From the NCBI RefSeq assembly GCF_029870955.1, contig NZ_PGFQ01000001.1, positions 2,108,001 to 2,172,000 on the forward strand: DNA of 64,000 nucleotides, read 5' to 3'. Positions 39,151 through 49,383 of this stretch are shown here, piece after piece (position 1 is the stretch's first letter; every line of letters starts with the position of its first letter). This DNA comes from Sulfitobacter faviae. GTDB taxonomy: Bacteria; Pseudomonadota; Alphaproteobacteria; Rhodobacterales; Rhodobacteraceae. The position numbers were made by a program, and so were the translations under genes. The notes beneath the pieces are model-generated. The model was not told the origin of the DNA and did no database searches. It worked only from the letters and a program-made list of their open reading frames with translations.

Positions 39151-40584
39151 ATGACACTTACCAGAAGTATTGCCATGGCGATGATCGTCGCAGCCTTGGG
39201 CGTCGGCGGATCGCAGACCCAAGCGCAGGACAGCCGGAGCCAACCGGCAGAGTTTCCGCCGTCCTCTTACAAGGGCAAGCAATATGTCGACAGCGCGGGA
39301 TGTGTGTTCATCCGCGCGGGCATCGACGGCAATGTGTCATGGGTGCCCCGCATGAGCCGCGCGCGCGAGCAAATCTGCGGGTTCCAGCCCACGAATGGCG
39401 TGAAAGTGGCAGAGGCCAAGGTTGAGGCGGCGCAGACCAAGGTCGACCCCGCCCCGGCCAAAAGGCCCCCGGCTCGTGTCGCCGAAGCGCCCGCGCCCAA
39501 GGCGAAGCCGAAAGCCCCCGTGGCCCGGCCCGCGCCGCAAAAAGTGGTGCGCCGTGTCGCGCCAGCCCCGGCGCGGAGCGCTGCCCCCAAAGTCGTGCGC
39601 GAAACCGCGCCGCGCCCCATGCCCGTGGTGCCCAGCAAACCCGTCGCGCTGGCCGCTCCGGCACCGGCTGGCTTTGTCACCGCGTGTCCCGCCGCTTCGC
39701 CCCTCTCGCAGCGCTATATGCGGCGCGGGGATGGCTATAGCGTGCGCTGTGGTCCGCAGGCGGAACCGATTGTGACAGGGCGTCTTGCCCCTTCGAGCCC
39801 GCAGCGCGGCACCGCACCGCAGCCCTACCGCAGCGCGGGCGTGATGCCCGGCGTTGCCGCCGCACCCGCGCGGATCGTGGCCCCTGCCGCCGTCGCCGCC
39901 CCGGTGGTCAGCGCCAAGCCCGCCCGCGCCGTGGGCACGCAGACGCGGATCGTGCCGAAACATGTGGCGATCAATCGGGTGAACACGACCAATGTAAAAG
40001 TCCCGAAAGGATACCGGAAGGTTTGGGAGGACGACCGTCTGAACCCGCACCGGGCCGAGCAGACCTTGGAAGGCCGCGCCGACATGCTGTTGGTCTGGAC
40101 CCAGACCCTGCCGCGCCGTTTGGTCAACAAGGCCACCGGCGAAGACGTGACCGCCAAAGTGCCGCTGATCTATCCCTATCTTGATATCGAAACACAGCGC
40201 CGCAAGCTGGGGCGGGTCAAGATCGTCGAGCGGGATGGCCAAGTGGTGAAACGGGTGCTGCGCTACCGCAACGCCGCGCCGATCCATCGGGATGCCCGCC
40301 CGATCAAGACGGCCCCCGTCTACTCCAGCCGCTCGGCCCCGGCGGCCCAGCCCAACACCAAAGCGGGCTATGTGCAGGTCGGTGTCTTTGGCAGCCCCGC
40401 CAATGCGCAGCGCGCGGCGCGGCAGATCGCGGCCTTGGGCCTGCCCGCCCGCATCGGCAAACAGACCCGTGGCGGCAAGACCTACCACAGCGTTCAGGCG
40501 GGCCCCATCGCGGGCGGCTCCGCCCAAGCGGCGCTTGGCCAATTGCGCCGGGCAGGATATCGGGACGCCTATCTGCGGCGCTAA
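39151..40584 (+). CDS. SPOR domain-containing envelope protein
   Basis: A 477-residue exported protein. It has a signal peptide (MTLTRSIAMAMIVAALGVGG, cut near QTQA-Q), a cysteine-containing N-terminal module (GCVFIRAGIDGNVSWVPR, REQICGF), and a long Ala/Pro/Lys-rich linker (about residues 95-270). A conserved middle part (KVPKGYRKVWEDDRLNPHRAEQTLEG) precedes the C-terminal SPOR domain (GYVQVGVFGSPANAQRAARQ ... YHSVQAGPIAGG). SPOR domains bind denuded septal peptidoglycan, so a role in cell division or wall remodelling is likely. Stand-alone gene with a strong terminator. Confidence 0.87.
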   Translation: MTLTRSIAMAMIVAALGVGGSQTQAQDSRSQPAEFPPSSYKGKQYVDSAGCVFIRAGIDGNVSWVPRMSRAREQICGFQPTNGVKVAEAKVEAAQTKVDPAPAKRPPARVAEAPAPKAKPKAPVARPAPQKVVRRVAPAPARSAAPKVVRETAPRPMPVVPSKPVALAAPAPAGFVTACPAASPLSQRYMRRGDGYSVRCGPQAEPIVTGRLAPSSPQRGTAPQPYRSAGVMPGVAAAPARIVAPAAVAAPVVSAKPARAVGTQTRIVPKHVAINRVNTTNVKVPKGYRKVWEDDRLNPHRAEQTLEGRADMLLVWTQTLPRRLVNKATGEDVTAKVPLIYPYLDIETQRRKLGRVKIVERDGQVVKRVLRYRNAAPIHRDARPIKTAPVYSSRSAPAAQPNTKAGYVQVGVFGSPANAQRAARQIAALGLPARIGKQTRGGKTYHSVQAGPIAGGSAQAALGQLRRAGYRDAYLRR

Positions 40585-40601
40585 GCGTTATGCAATGAAG
40601 G

Positions 40602-40640
40602 AAAAAGGCCAGCCGCGGTTTCCCCCGGCTGGCCTTTTTC
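40602..40640. terminator. Bidirectional terminator after the SPOR gene
   Basis: AAAAAGGCCAGCCG (40602-40615) and CGGCTGGCCTTTTT (40626-40639) make a 14-pair stem. A and T tracts at its ends suit both convergent genes. Confidence 0.92.
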
Positions 40641-40653
40641 TTGCGCCAATCCG

Positions 40654-41667
40654 TCAGCCGCCGCAGATGCTTTGCAATCTCAGCCAATCGGCATCCGACA
40701 TCAGCGGCGCGGTCAGCTTGCCGTTCATCGGGTCACCTTCGATCAGGGGCAGGGTGCTTTCGCCGGTAATGTCACGCGCAAAGGCATAGGGCTTGCTGCG
40801 CAGCTCGGCTTGGGCAAATCGCGCCAGTTGAGCCTCGACCGGCGGTGTCGCGGCGGGGCGCATCAGCAGTTGCTCGGCATAGGCATCCAGCGCCTCGGAA
40901 GAGATATCGCCGGTGGTCAGCAGGCGGAAATTCTCGCGCAGGCCCACGGCCTCCAAAAGGGCGCGCAGCGGGTCATGCTCCCGGCGCGCCACATCCTCGG
41001 TCAGCACATAGCCCGCGGCGACATCGGGCTCTTCGTAATCCTCCAGCACCGCGCGGTCGAGCACGATGAGACGGCCCGGCAGATGCAGGCTGGCGCGGGT
41101 CATATCGGGCAGGATCGCCACGCGCCCGACCTCCAGCCGTTTGGTGAGCCGCGCCAGCGCGGCGCTGCCACCGGGGCTTTCGCAGGCGGGGCCAGAGACA
41201 CGTTCAAGCCGCTTGAGCAGCGCCGTGCCCAAAGAGACACGTTTAACCTCTGGCACCACTTTGATCGCATGATCGCGCAGCGCGCCGGGCATCCAAAAGA
41301 CCGCCAGCGCCGCCACCACCGCGACGGAGGCCAACATGCCGACCGACCGCAAACGCCCCGGCTTGGGACGGCTGCGGTTGATCGCGCGGCGCAGCTTTTC
41401 GATGGCCTCGATCATCTCGGTTTCATTGTCGGGCAGTTCCAGCGTTTCACCCGGATCGCCGTCTGGATGATAGAGCGCGGGGGTTTGGCCGGGGTTGGCC
41501 CTGTCGACGGCGGCCAGCGACCAATGGGTCAGCGCCTGATCCTTGAGATCGCTGATCACCAGCGTCGCGTCACCGATAGAGACGATCACCTCGCGCCGCT
41601 GCGCATCGGGCGTGGCGCGCCAAAGGCCCGTCGCTTCGAGCCGGGCGTATTTTGTCAAGGCGGTCAT
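40654..41667 (-). CDS. Membrane-anchored degenerate M48-peptidase-like protein
   Basis: A 337-residue protein with an N-terminal cytoplasmic domain (about 1-105), one membrane helix (about 110-127) and an outside domain. Residues 196-233 (LPGRLIVLDRAVLEDYEEPD, VAAGYVLTEDVARREHDPL) follow the layout of M48 metallopeptidases: LPGG-strand, helix, then VLAHELGHVEHRH. Here the zinc HExxH is replaced by TEDVA, so catalysis is not expected. It would be a pseudo-protease. The ATG at 41665-41667 is a reasonable start; the longer open frame has no support. The M48 relation is my inference. Confidence 0.6.
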   Translation of the reverse strand: MTALTKYARLEATGLWRATPDAQRREVIVSIGDATLVISDLKDQALTHWSLAAVDRANPGQTPALYHPDGDPGETLELPDNETEMIEAIEKLRRAINRSRPKPGRLRSVGMLASVAVVAALAVFWMPGALRDHAIKVVPEVKRVSLGTALLKRLERVSGPACESPGGSAALARLTKRLEVGRVAILPDMTRASLHLPGRLIVLDRAVLEDYEEPDVAAGYVLTEDVARREHDPLRALLEAVGLRENFRLLTTGDISSEALDAYAEQLLMRPAATPPVEAQLARFAQAELRSKPYAFARDITGESTLPLIEGDPMNGKLTAPLMSDADWLRLQSICGG

Positions 41668-41750
41668 GGGGTTCTGCTGCGGGCCTGTCAGTTTTCGCCA
41701 CTCTACCACGCGCTGCGGGATCAGCAATGGCAGGTGACATAATGCCCGCC

Positions 41751-43375
41751 TTAGAGGGCCGCCGCCTGTTTGCGCAATTCGAACTTCTGGATCTTCCCGG
41801 TGGAGGTTTTGGGCAGTTCGCCAAAGACCACCCGCTTGGGCGTTTTGAACCCGGCAAGGCGCGCGCGGGCGAAGGCGATCAGCGCCTCTTCGCTGGCCTC
41901 CGCCCCCGGTTTCAGCTCGACAAAGGCGCAGGGCACCTCGCCCCATTTCTCATCCGGTTGCGCCACCACGGCGGCGAGGTTGACCGCGCCGTGGCCCATC
42001 AACACACCCTCGACCTCGACGCTCGAAATATTCTCTCCGCCCGAGATGATGATGTCCTTGGCCCGGTCGGCGATCTGGATGTAGCCGTCGGGATGCTGCA
42101 CCGCGATGTCGCCGGAGTGGAAGTAGCCGCCCGCAAAGGCTTCGGCCGTGGCCTCGGGGTTCTTGAGGTAGCCTTTCATCACCGCATTGCCGCGGATCAT
42201 GATCTCGCCCTGCGCCGCGCCGTCACGTGGGGTTTGGGCCATCTCGGCGTCCATCACGGTGATCTCTTCCATCATCGGCATGGCGACACCTTGGCGCGCT
42301 TTGATCCCGGCGCGCTCAGGCTCTGGCAGCCCGTCCCATGCGCCTTGCCAGAGACATTCGGTGACATGGCCAAAGGTTTCGGTCAGCCCATAGACCTGCG
42401 TGACGTTGAACCCCAGCTTTTCGATCTTCGACAGGGTCGCGGGGCCGGGGGCGCGCCCGCGGTGAAAACCTCGACCCGGTGATCGAAGGCGCGGCGGTCT
42501 TCTGCGTCCGCGTTGACCAGCATGTTCAGCACGATGGGCGCGCCGCCGAAATGGGTGACGCCATGCTCGGCGATGGCCTCGTAGATCGCCGCCGCGGTGA
42601 TGTCGCGGCAGCAGACCAGCGTGCCGCCCAGAAGCGGCATCATCCATGTGTGGTTCCAGCCGTTGCAGTGAAACAGCGGCACGATCTGCATGAAGACCGG
42701 GCGCAGCACCATCTGCCATGAGATCACCGTGCCCATGGTCATCAGATAGGCGCCGCGGTGGTGGTAGACCACGCCCTTGGGCCGCCCGGTGGTGCCGGAG
42801 GTGTAGTTGAGCGCAAGGCTCTCCCATTCGTCGTCGGGCATGATCCAGCGAAAGTTCGGATTCGCCTCCGCAAGCAACTCTTCGTATTGCGGGTGCCGCC
42901 CGCTGGCGGGGAAACCGGCGGGGGCATCGGGCACTTCGATAATGGCGGGGCAGGTGCCCTCCATCCGCGCGCAGGCGTCTTCGGCCAGCGGCAGGAATTC
43001 GGTATCGACCAAGAGCACCTTGGCACCGCCGTGGTCGAGGATATAGGCCACCGTGTCGGGATCGAGGCGAATGTTGATGGTGTTGAGCACGGCCCCGCAG
43101 GCGGGCACGCCGAAATGCGCCTCGGCCTGCGCGGGCAGGTTGGGGATGAGGGTGGCGACCACATCGCCGGGGGTCACGCCGATTTCGGCCAACAGGGCGG
43201 CGAGGCGGGTGCAGCGTTCGTGGTACTGGGCATAGGTGACGCGATGGTCGCCGTGGATCACCGCCGTCTGGTTCGGGAAAACCTCTGCGGCGCGGGCCAA
43301 ATGCGACAGGGGCGTGAGCGGCACGAAATTCGCCGCGCATTTCTCAAGCCCGCTTTCATCCGTCATCCACCCCAT
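41751..43375 (-). CDS. AMP-forming acyl-CoA synthetase (frameshifted)
   Basis: A fatty-acid or aryl CoA ligase of about 541 residues restored. It has LTPLSHLARAAEVFPNQTAVIHG, the AMP signature LNYTSGTTGRPKGVVYHHRG, VYGLTETFGHV, FHSGDIAVQHPDGYIQIADRAKDIIISGGENISSVE and the catalytic lysine region LPKTSTGKIQKFELR. One base is missing in the paired G runs 42441-42451; adding it gives FTAGAPPGPATLSKIEKLGFN. The start at 43375 follows GGGAGGGG. The stop-to-start gap to the M48-like gene is 83 bp, so it may head a short operon. Substrate unknown, medium/long-chain acyl likely. Confidence 0.88.
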
Positions 43376-43469
43376 GCGACCCCTCCCAAGGCATTGGTTG
43401 CGATTTGGGGTTGAGTATTGCTGCCCGGACGTGACTTTGAAAAGAGGGCAGGAGGGAAAAGGAGGGCAG

Positions 43470-44401
43470 ATGCAGGACACAGCGGTAAAATCGAGGCTGG
43501 CGGCGCTTTGCGCGGTGAGCGGTATGGCGGCTTTGGGGCTGACGGACAATTTCGTCCCCTTCATCACCGAGCGCGGGTCGCTCTGGCAGTTTCACTTCCT
43601 GCGCGGGCTTATGGCGGTGGCCATTCTGATGGTGCTCGCGGCCTTGGGCTTCGGCATTCTGCGCCCGCGGCGGTTCTGGGCCGTGGCCGGGCGCGGCTTG
43701 TTTCAGGCCGGGGCGATGTTGATCTATTTCGGCTGTCTGGCTTTTCTGCCCATCGGGGTGGTGGTGGCGGGGCTGTTCACCTCGCCGCTTTTCGTGCTGA
43801 TGATCTCGGCCCTGTTTCAGGGCAAACGCGTCGGCCCGTGGCGGTGGGGGCCGTGGCCGTGGGCTTTGCCGGGGCCTTGATGGTGATCCGCCCGGACCCG
43901 AGCGATCTTGACCCCGTGGCCTTCCTCCCGCTGCTGGCCGGGGCGCTCTATGCCATCGGCGCCGTGGCGACGCGGGCGTGGTGCGAGGGGGAGAGCACGA
44001 TGGTGATGACCGCGGGCTTCTTCGGTATGTTGGCAGTCATGGGCGGCATCGGGGTTTTAGTCCTGCCGGGGGCGGAGGTGGCGGGGGCCGAAGGTTTCGT
44101 CAGCCGCACATGGGGGCCGCTCGATGGCGCGATGTGGTTCTGGATCGCGGTGCAGGCGGTGGGCTCGCTCATCGGCATCGGCTTTTTGGTGCGCGGCTAC
44201 CAATTGGGAGAGGCCGGGCATGTGGCGATTTTCGAATATTCGCTGCTGATCTTCGCCAGTTTCTGGGCCTATATCCTTTGGGGCCAAGAGGTGCCGCCCC
44301 TGGCATTCTCGGGCATGGCGCTGATCGCACTGGCCGGGGCGGTGATCGCCCTGCGCAGCGATGAGCCTTCGACCCTGCGCGCGCCGGAGGCGGTGGAGTG
44401 A
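43470..44401 (+). CDS. DMT-superfamily (EamA) transporter (frameshifted)
   Basis: A ten-helix drug/metabolite transporter, about 310 residues restored, in two EamA repeats: the first has LGLTDNFVPFITERGSLWQFHFLRGLM and LFQAGAMLIYFGCLAFLPIG; the second has LLAGALYAIGAVATRAW and IFEYSLLIFASFWAYILWGQ. One base is missing in the G run 43846-43850; restoring gives GPWRWGAVAVGFAGALMVIRP. ATG at 43470 follows AAAAGGAGG. It overlaps the sulfotransferase gene by four bases (GTGA). Likely an exporter of a small metabolite; substrate unknown. Confidence 0.88.
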
Positions 44402-45039
44402 TCATCAGTCGCGGTCGGCGTTACGTTTTCGTGCATATCCCCAAGACTGGGGGCACCTCATTGGCGCTGGCGCTTGAGGATCGCGCGATGAAAGACGACG
44501 TGATGCTGGGCGACACGCCGAAAGCGCGCAAGCGGCGGCGGTGGGTGCAGGGCGTGCAGGCGGCGGGGCGGCTATGGAAGCATTCGACGCTGGCGGACAT
44601 CGACGGGCTGGTGACAGCGGAGGAGCTCTCGGGGCTGTTCTGCTTCACGCTGGTGCGCAACCCGTGGGACCGGGTGGCGAGCTACTATCGCTGGCTGCGG
44701 GGGCAGGGGTTCGATCATCCGGCGGTGGCGCTGGCGAAGTCGGAGGATTTCGCGGGGTTCCTGCGGCATCCGCAGACGCGAGAAAGCCTGCGCGCATGGC
44801 CCGCGCGGCGGTACATGCAGGATGCGGCAGGGCGGGAGCGTTGCGATCTCTATATCCGGTTGGAGCATTTCGCCGAGGATGCGGCGCCGCTGTTCGACCA
44901 TCTTGGGTTCGAGCTGTCGCTGCCGCGGGTGAATGCTTCGGAGGGAGTGGCGGCGTACACGCCAGAATTGCGGGATATCGTGGCGGATATCTGCGCCGAG
45001 GACATCGCGCTCTTCGGCTACGTTTACCAAGAGCACTAG
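44398..45039 (+). CDS. Sulfotransferase family protein
   Basis: A 213-residue PAPS-dependent sulfotransferase (Sulfotransfer_2 type). The 5'-phosphosulfate loop is VFVHIPKTGGTSLALAL near the start, and the 3'-phosphate motif is FTLVRNPWDRVASYYRWL. It begins at a GTG whose last two bases overlap the EamA stop (GTGA), so the pair is translationally coupled. Together with the Sat-CysC fusion elsewhere in the window, it gives a supply-and-use route for PAPS. The acceptor could be a polysaccharide or lipid; unknown. Confidence 0.85.
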   Translation: MIISRGRRYVFVHIPKTGGTSLALALEDRAMKDDVMLGDTPKARKRRRWVQGVQAAGRLWKHSTLADIDGLVTAEELSGLFCFTLVRNPWDRVASYYRWLRGQGFDHPAVALAKSEDFAGFLRHPQTRESLRAWPARRYMQDAAGRERCDLYIRLEHFAEDAAPLFDHLGFELSLPRVNASEGVAAYTPELRDIVADICAEDIALFGYVYQEH

Positions 45040-45220
45040 GGCCAGCGCCTGCCCGTGGGTCGGCGACCCGACCGGCGTCGCTGCCACTTTATAGTTCAAC
45101 CGTGACGCGCCATCGAGAGGGCAGGCCCAGCCTCACCAAATCGCCTACCCGGGGACGGGCAGGCGATGGCCCGGCGCCTGCGGCTTGATTCCGGGCCGGG
45201 TGGCAGCAGGAGCGACAAAT
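45040..45220. repeat. Structured intergenic region rich in inverted repeats
   Basis: This stretch between the sulfotransferase and the fad operon holds several nested arms: CGCCTGCCCGT (45046-45056) with ACGGGCAGGCG (45155-45165); ATCGCCT (45140-45146) with AGGCGAT (45161-45167); GGCCCGG (45168-45174) with CCGGGCC (45191-45197). It also contains copy 2 of the dispersed 13-mer (45184-45196). No gene is seen. It may be a REP-like mobile or structural element. Confidence 0.5.
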
Positions 45221-45243
45221 AAAAAGGGGCGCCGAAGCGCCCC
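45219..45243 (-). terminator. Terminator of the beta-oxidation operon
   Basis: GGGGCGC (45226-45232), loop CGAA, GCGCCCC (45237-45243). Read leftwards it is followed by TTTTT, an intrinsic terminator nine bases after the hydroxyacyl-CoA dehydrogenase stop. Confidence 0.88.
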
Positions 45244-45251
45244 TCTCCCCC

Positions 45252-47452
45252 TTACGCCGCCTTGGCGTCCGGGTTGAACCGTCCGTAGAAACTCTGGTTC
45301 TTCTGCGCCATTTCGCGCAGCAGGTCCGGGCAGGCAAAGCGCTCACCGTATTTCTCGGTCAGCTGGTCACAACGCTCCGCCGCATAGGGCGCGCCAATCA
45401 TGTCGAGCCAGCTCAGCGGACCGCCGGACCAAGGCGCAAAGCCCCAGCCGAGGATCGCGCCGACGTCGCCCTCGCGGATGTCCATCAAGACACCTTCCTC
45501 CAGCGCGCGCACCGCCTCCAATGTCTGCGAGAACAGCAGACGGTGCTGCACCTCGATCAACTCGGGCTGCTCTTCGGCCACGGGGTACTTGTCGCCCATG
45601 CCCCGCCACAGGCCCTCGCGCTTGCCCTTGGCGTCATAGCTGTAGAAACCGGCGTTGGCCTTGCGGCCCAGACGGCCCTCTTCCTCCATCCAGAACACCA
45701 GCGGGTCGATGTCGTCGTTCGGGTATTCATCGCCCATTGCCGCCTTGGTCGCACGAGCGATCTTGGCGCCCAGATCGATCGAGGTCTCGTCCATCAGCTG
45801 CAGCGGGCCCAAGGGCATGCCGACCAGCTTCGCGGCGTTTTCGATCAGCGCGGGCTCGACACCCTCCTGCACCATGCGCACACCCTCGTTGATGTAGGGA
45901 ATGATGCAGCGGTTGGCGTAGAAGAAACGCGCGTCATTGACCACGATCGGGGTCTTGCGGATCTGGCGCACGTAGTCGAGCGCCTTGGCCACGGCCCGGT
46001 CACCGGTCTCTTGGCCCTTGATGATCTCCACCAGCAGCATTTTCTCGACGGGCGAGAAGAAGTGGATGCCGATGAACTGCTCATCGCGGCTCGACGCCTT
46101 GGCCAGATCGGTGATCGGCAGGGTCGAGGTGTTGGAGGCAAAGATGCAATCCTCGGGATCACGGCCTCGACCTTCTGGGTCATCTCGGCCTTCACCTTCG
46201 GGTCCTCGAAGACCGCCTCGATGATCAGATCGCAGCCCTTCAACGCCTCCAGATCGGTGGTGGCGGTGATCAGATCGAGCGCCTTGGCCTTCTTCTCGGG
46301 CGTGGCTTTCTTGCGGGCGATGCCCTTGTCGAAATAGCCCTCGGTATAGGCCTTGCCACGGTCGGCGGCCTCCTGCGTCTGGTCGATCAGCACCACTTCG
46401 ATCCCGGCCTGCGCCGAGACCAGCGTGATGCCGGCACCCATCATGCCCGCGCCCAGAACCCCCAGCTTCTTCACGCGCTGGTCCGGCACGCCTTCGGGGC
46501 GCACGGCGCCTTTCTCCAGCGCTTCCTTGTTGAGGAAGAGCGAGCGGATCATGTTGCCCGACGACGGGTTCATCAGCACGTTTGTGAACCAGCGCGCCTC
46601 GACCTTGAGCGCCGTGTCGAAAGGCACCAGCGCGCCTTCGTAGACCGCCGACAACAGCGCCTTGGCCGCCGGATAGACGCCCTGGGTCTTGCCGTTGACC
46701 ATTGCATTGGCGCCGACGAAGGTCATGAAGCCCGCCGGGTGGTAGGGCGCGCCGCCGGGCATCTTGTAGCCCTTGGCATCCCACGGCTTGACCAGATCGG
46801 CATCCTTGGCGTTCAGCACCCAGTCGCGGGCTGCGGCCATCGGGTCTTCGCTGACCTCGTCGATGATCCCGGCCTTCTGCGCGGCGGCGGGGGCGACCAT
46901 CTTGCCTTCCAGAAGGAAGGGCGAGGCCGCCATGGCACCGAGCTTGCGCACCATCCGCGTGGTGCCGCCCGCACCCGGGAAGATGCCCACGAGGATCTCT
47001 GGCAGGCCGATGCGCGCCTTGGGGTTGTCGGCGGCAAAGGTCCGGTGCGTGGCCAGCGGCAGTTCCAGACCGATGCCGGCGGCTGTGCCGGGGATCACGC
47101 AGGCCACGGGCTTGCCGCCCTTGTTGGTCTTGGGGTCCATACCCGCGCGCTCGATCTTGCGCAGCAGGGCGTGCATCTGCATCGTGCCCTCGAAGAGACC
47201 CTTGGCCGGATCGTCGCCCGCGTCTTCCTTCATCTTCGCCAGCAGGTTCAGGTCCATGCCCCCGGCGAAGGAACCCTCCTTACCGGAGGTGATGACGATG
47301 CCCTTGACGGCGTCATCGGCCAGCGCCTCGTCGATATGCTTTTCCAGATCGCGCAGGCCGTCGAAGGACATGACGTTCATGCTCTTGCCCGGCACGTCCC
47401 AAGTGATGGTGGCGATGCCCTCGGCATCCTTGTTCATTGTGAAATCGGTCAT
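45252..47452 (-). CDS. FadB/FadJ-type enoyl-CoA hydratase / 3-hydroxyacyl-CoA dehydrogenase (frameshifted)
   Basis: A bifunctional beta-oxidation enzyme, about 733 residues restored. The N-terminal crotonase domain has SGKEGSFAGGMDLNLLAKM and IPGTAAGIGLELPLATH; the Rossmann domain starts LGVLGAGMMGAGITLVSAQAG; the dehydrogenase core has FASNTSTLPITDLAKAS, GIHFFSPVEKM and IGWGF-like ILGWGFAPWSGGPL near the end. One base is missing in the G run 46155-46157; adding it gives VIPEDCIFASNTSTL. It begins 21 bp after the thiolase stop, on the same strand, the usual pairing of FadB and FadA. The start at 47452 follows AAGGGAG. Confidence 0.92.
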
Positions 47453-47472
47453 TCTCTTGCTCCCTTCGCGGC

Positions 47473-48687
47473 TCACACGCGCTCGATGATGGTGGCGGCA
47501 CCCATGCCGGACGCGATGCAGAGCGTGGCCAGCCCCACTTCCTTGTCGGCGCGCTCCATCTCATCGAGCAGGATGCCGATGATCATGGCGCCGGTGGCGC
47601 CCAGGGGGTGCCCCATGGCGATGCCGCCGCCGTTCACGTTGACCTTGCTGTCGTCCACGTCGAAGGCCTGCATGAAGCGCAGCACCACGGCGGCGAAGGC
47701 CTCGTTGACCTCGAACAGATCAATGTCGCCGATGGTCATGCCGTTGTCCTTGAGGATCTTCTCGGTCACCGGCACCGGGCCGGTCAGCATGATGGTGGGA
47801 TCGGTGCCGATCTTGGCGGTGGCGCGGATGCGGGCGCGGGGCTTCAGCCCGTGCTGCTCGCCAAACTCCTTGTTGCCGATCAACACCGCGGCGGCGCCGT
47901 CGACGATGCCAGACGAGTTGCCCGCGTGGTGGATGTGGTTGATCCGTTCCAGATGCGGGTATTTCATCAGCGCGACCTTGTCGAAGCCGGGCATGACCTC
48001 GCCCATCTGCTGGAAGGCGGGGTTCAGGCCGCCAAGGCTCTGCATATCGGTCTGCGGGCGCATGTATTCGTCGCGGTCGAGGATCGCGAGACCGTTCTGG
48101 TCGCGCACGGTGATGACGGATTTGTCGAAGCGGCCCTCTTCCCAGGCCCGCGCGGCGCGCTGCTGGGACTGCATGGCCAGCTGGTCGGCCTCGTCGCGCG
48201 AGAAGCCGAACTCGGTGGCGATGATATCCGCCGAGATGCCCTGCGGCACGAAGTATTTCTCCATCGCCAGCGTCGGGTCCACGGCGATGGCCGCCCCGTC
48301 GCTGCCCATGGCCACGCGGCCCATCATCTCGACACCGCCGGCGATATAGCCGTTGCCCGCGCCGCCTTTGACTTGGTTCGCAGCGAGGTTCACCGCTTCC
48401 ATGCCCGAGGCGCAGAAGCGGTTGATGGCCAAACCCGGAATGCGCTCATCAAGGTCCGAGGCCAGCACCGCCGAGCGCGCCAGGCAGCCGCCCTGTTCCA
48501 TCACCTGGGTGACGTTGCCCCAGATCACGTCCTCGACGGCGTGGCCCTCGAGGTTGTTGCGCTCTTTCAGGGCATTGAGCGTCTGCGCCGAGAGCCGCAG
48601 AGAGGTCACCTCGTGCAGGGCGCCGTCCTTGCGGCCCTTGCCGCGCGGGGTGCGCAGGGCGTCGTAGATGTATACGTCTTGGGTCAT
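47473..48687 (-). CDS. Acetyl-CoA C-acyltransferase (thiolase)
   Basis: A 404-residue thiolase completing a beta-oxidation cycle. It has YIYDALRTPRGKGRKDGALHEV, the nucleophile in INRFCASGMEAVNL, VNVNGGGIAMGHPLGATGA and the C-terminal LCIASGMGAATIIERV with the second cysteine. GGAGG precedes its ATG at 48685-48687. It sits between GST and the hydratase/dehydrogenase in the long leftward operon, with 16 and 21 bp gaps, so it is a FadA partner. Confidence 0.95.
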   Translation of the reverse strand: MTQDVYIYDALRTPRGKGRKDGALHEVTSLRLSAQTLNALKERNNLEGHAVEDVIWGNVTQVMEQGGCLARSAVLASDLDERIPGLAINRFCASGMEAVNLAANQVKGGAGNGYIAGGVEMMGRVAMGSDGAAIAVDPTLAMEKYFVPQGISADIIATEFGFSRDEADQLAMQSQQRAARAWEEGRFDKSVITVRDQNGLAILDRDEYMRPQTDMQSLGGLNPAFQQMGEVMPGFDKVALMKYPHLERINHIHHAGNSSGIVDGAAAVLIGNKEFGEQHGLKPRARIRATAKIGTDPTIMLTGPVPVTEKILKDNGMTIGDIDLFEVNEAFAAVVLRFMQAFDVDDSKVNVNGGGIAMGHPLGATGAMIIGILLDEMERADKEVGLATLCIASGMGAATIIERV

Positions 48688-48702
48688 GTCATGTCCTCCG
48701 GG

Positions 48703-49339
48703 TCAGGCGCGGTCAGCAGGGCTGCCGGGCATCAAATCATAGGGGCTTTCCAGCCCGGTGTTTCGCTCAGACGCGTAAGCCACGCGTCGATATGGGGCCA
48801 GTCGCTGCGGTCGAAACCGAAAGGCTCGGGTAATAAAGATACCCGCAGCAGCTGAGGTCCGCGTTGGTGATGTCGTCGCCCACGATCCAGTCGCGGCCGT
48901 CGAGATGGTCGTTCAGCACGCTATAGGCGGCCTTGAGCCGGCCCTGGTTGAAGGCGATGACCTCGGCGGGGCGTTTGTCTTCGGGCAGGAAGTTCATCAG
49001 AAAACGGGTCATCCCGGCAACGGAGCTGAGCTTGTGGTTATCCCATAGCACCCACCGCAGGATTTCGCGCCGTTCCGTCGCGTCGCGCCCGCCGAATTTG
49101 CCCGTCTTTTCCGCGACGTAATCCTGAATCACGCCCGATTGGGTAAGCCGTAGATCGCCGTCGATCATCACCGGCGCCTCGCCCATGTTGTTGATCTGCG
49201 CGCGGTAGTCGGGCTGGCGTGTCTGGCCACCGAAGAAGTCCACCTTCACCGGCTCCCAGTCGAGCCCCGACAATTCGAGCGCCAGCGCCGCCTTGTAGGC
49301 GTTGCCCGATTCGCCAAAGCAATAAAGCTGTATGGTCAC
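48703..49339 (-). CDS. Glutathione S-transferase family protein (two frameshifts)
   Basis: A GST of about 212 residues restored. The thioredoxin-like N-terminal domain is MTIQLYCFGESGNAYKAALALE, INNMGEAPVMIDGDLRLTQSGVIQDYV; the C-terminal helical domain has DHLDGRDWIVGDDITNADLSCCGYLYY. Two bases are missing. The first, in the G run 48828-48830, restores YYPEPFGFDRSDWPHIDAWLTRL. The second, in 48742-48745, restores APYDLMPGSPADRA to a TGA just 15 bp before the thiolase. GTG start preceded by AGGAGG. Its role in the fatty-acid operon is unclear; detoxification of an acyl intermediate is one idea. Confidence 0.85.
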
Positions 49340-49383
49340 CTGTCATTCCTCCTCTTCTATCGGCACCCGCTGAAATGTCGGAA

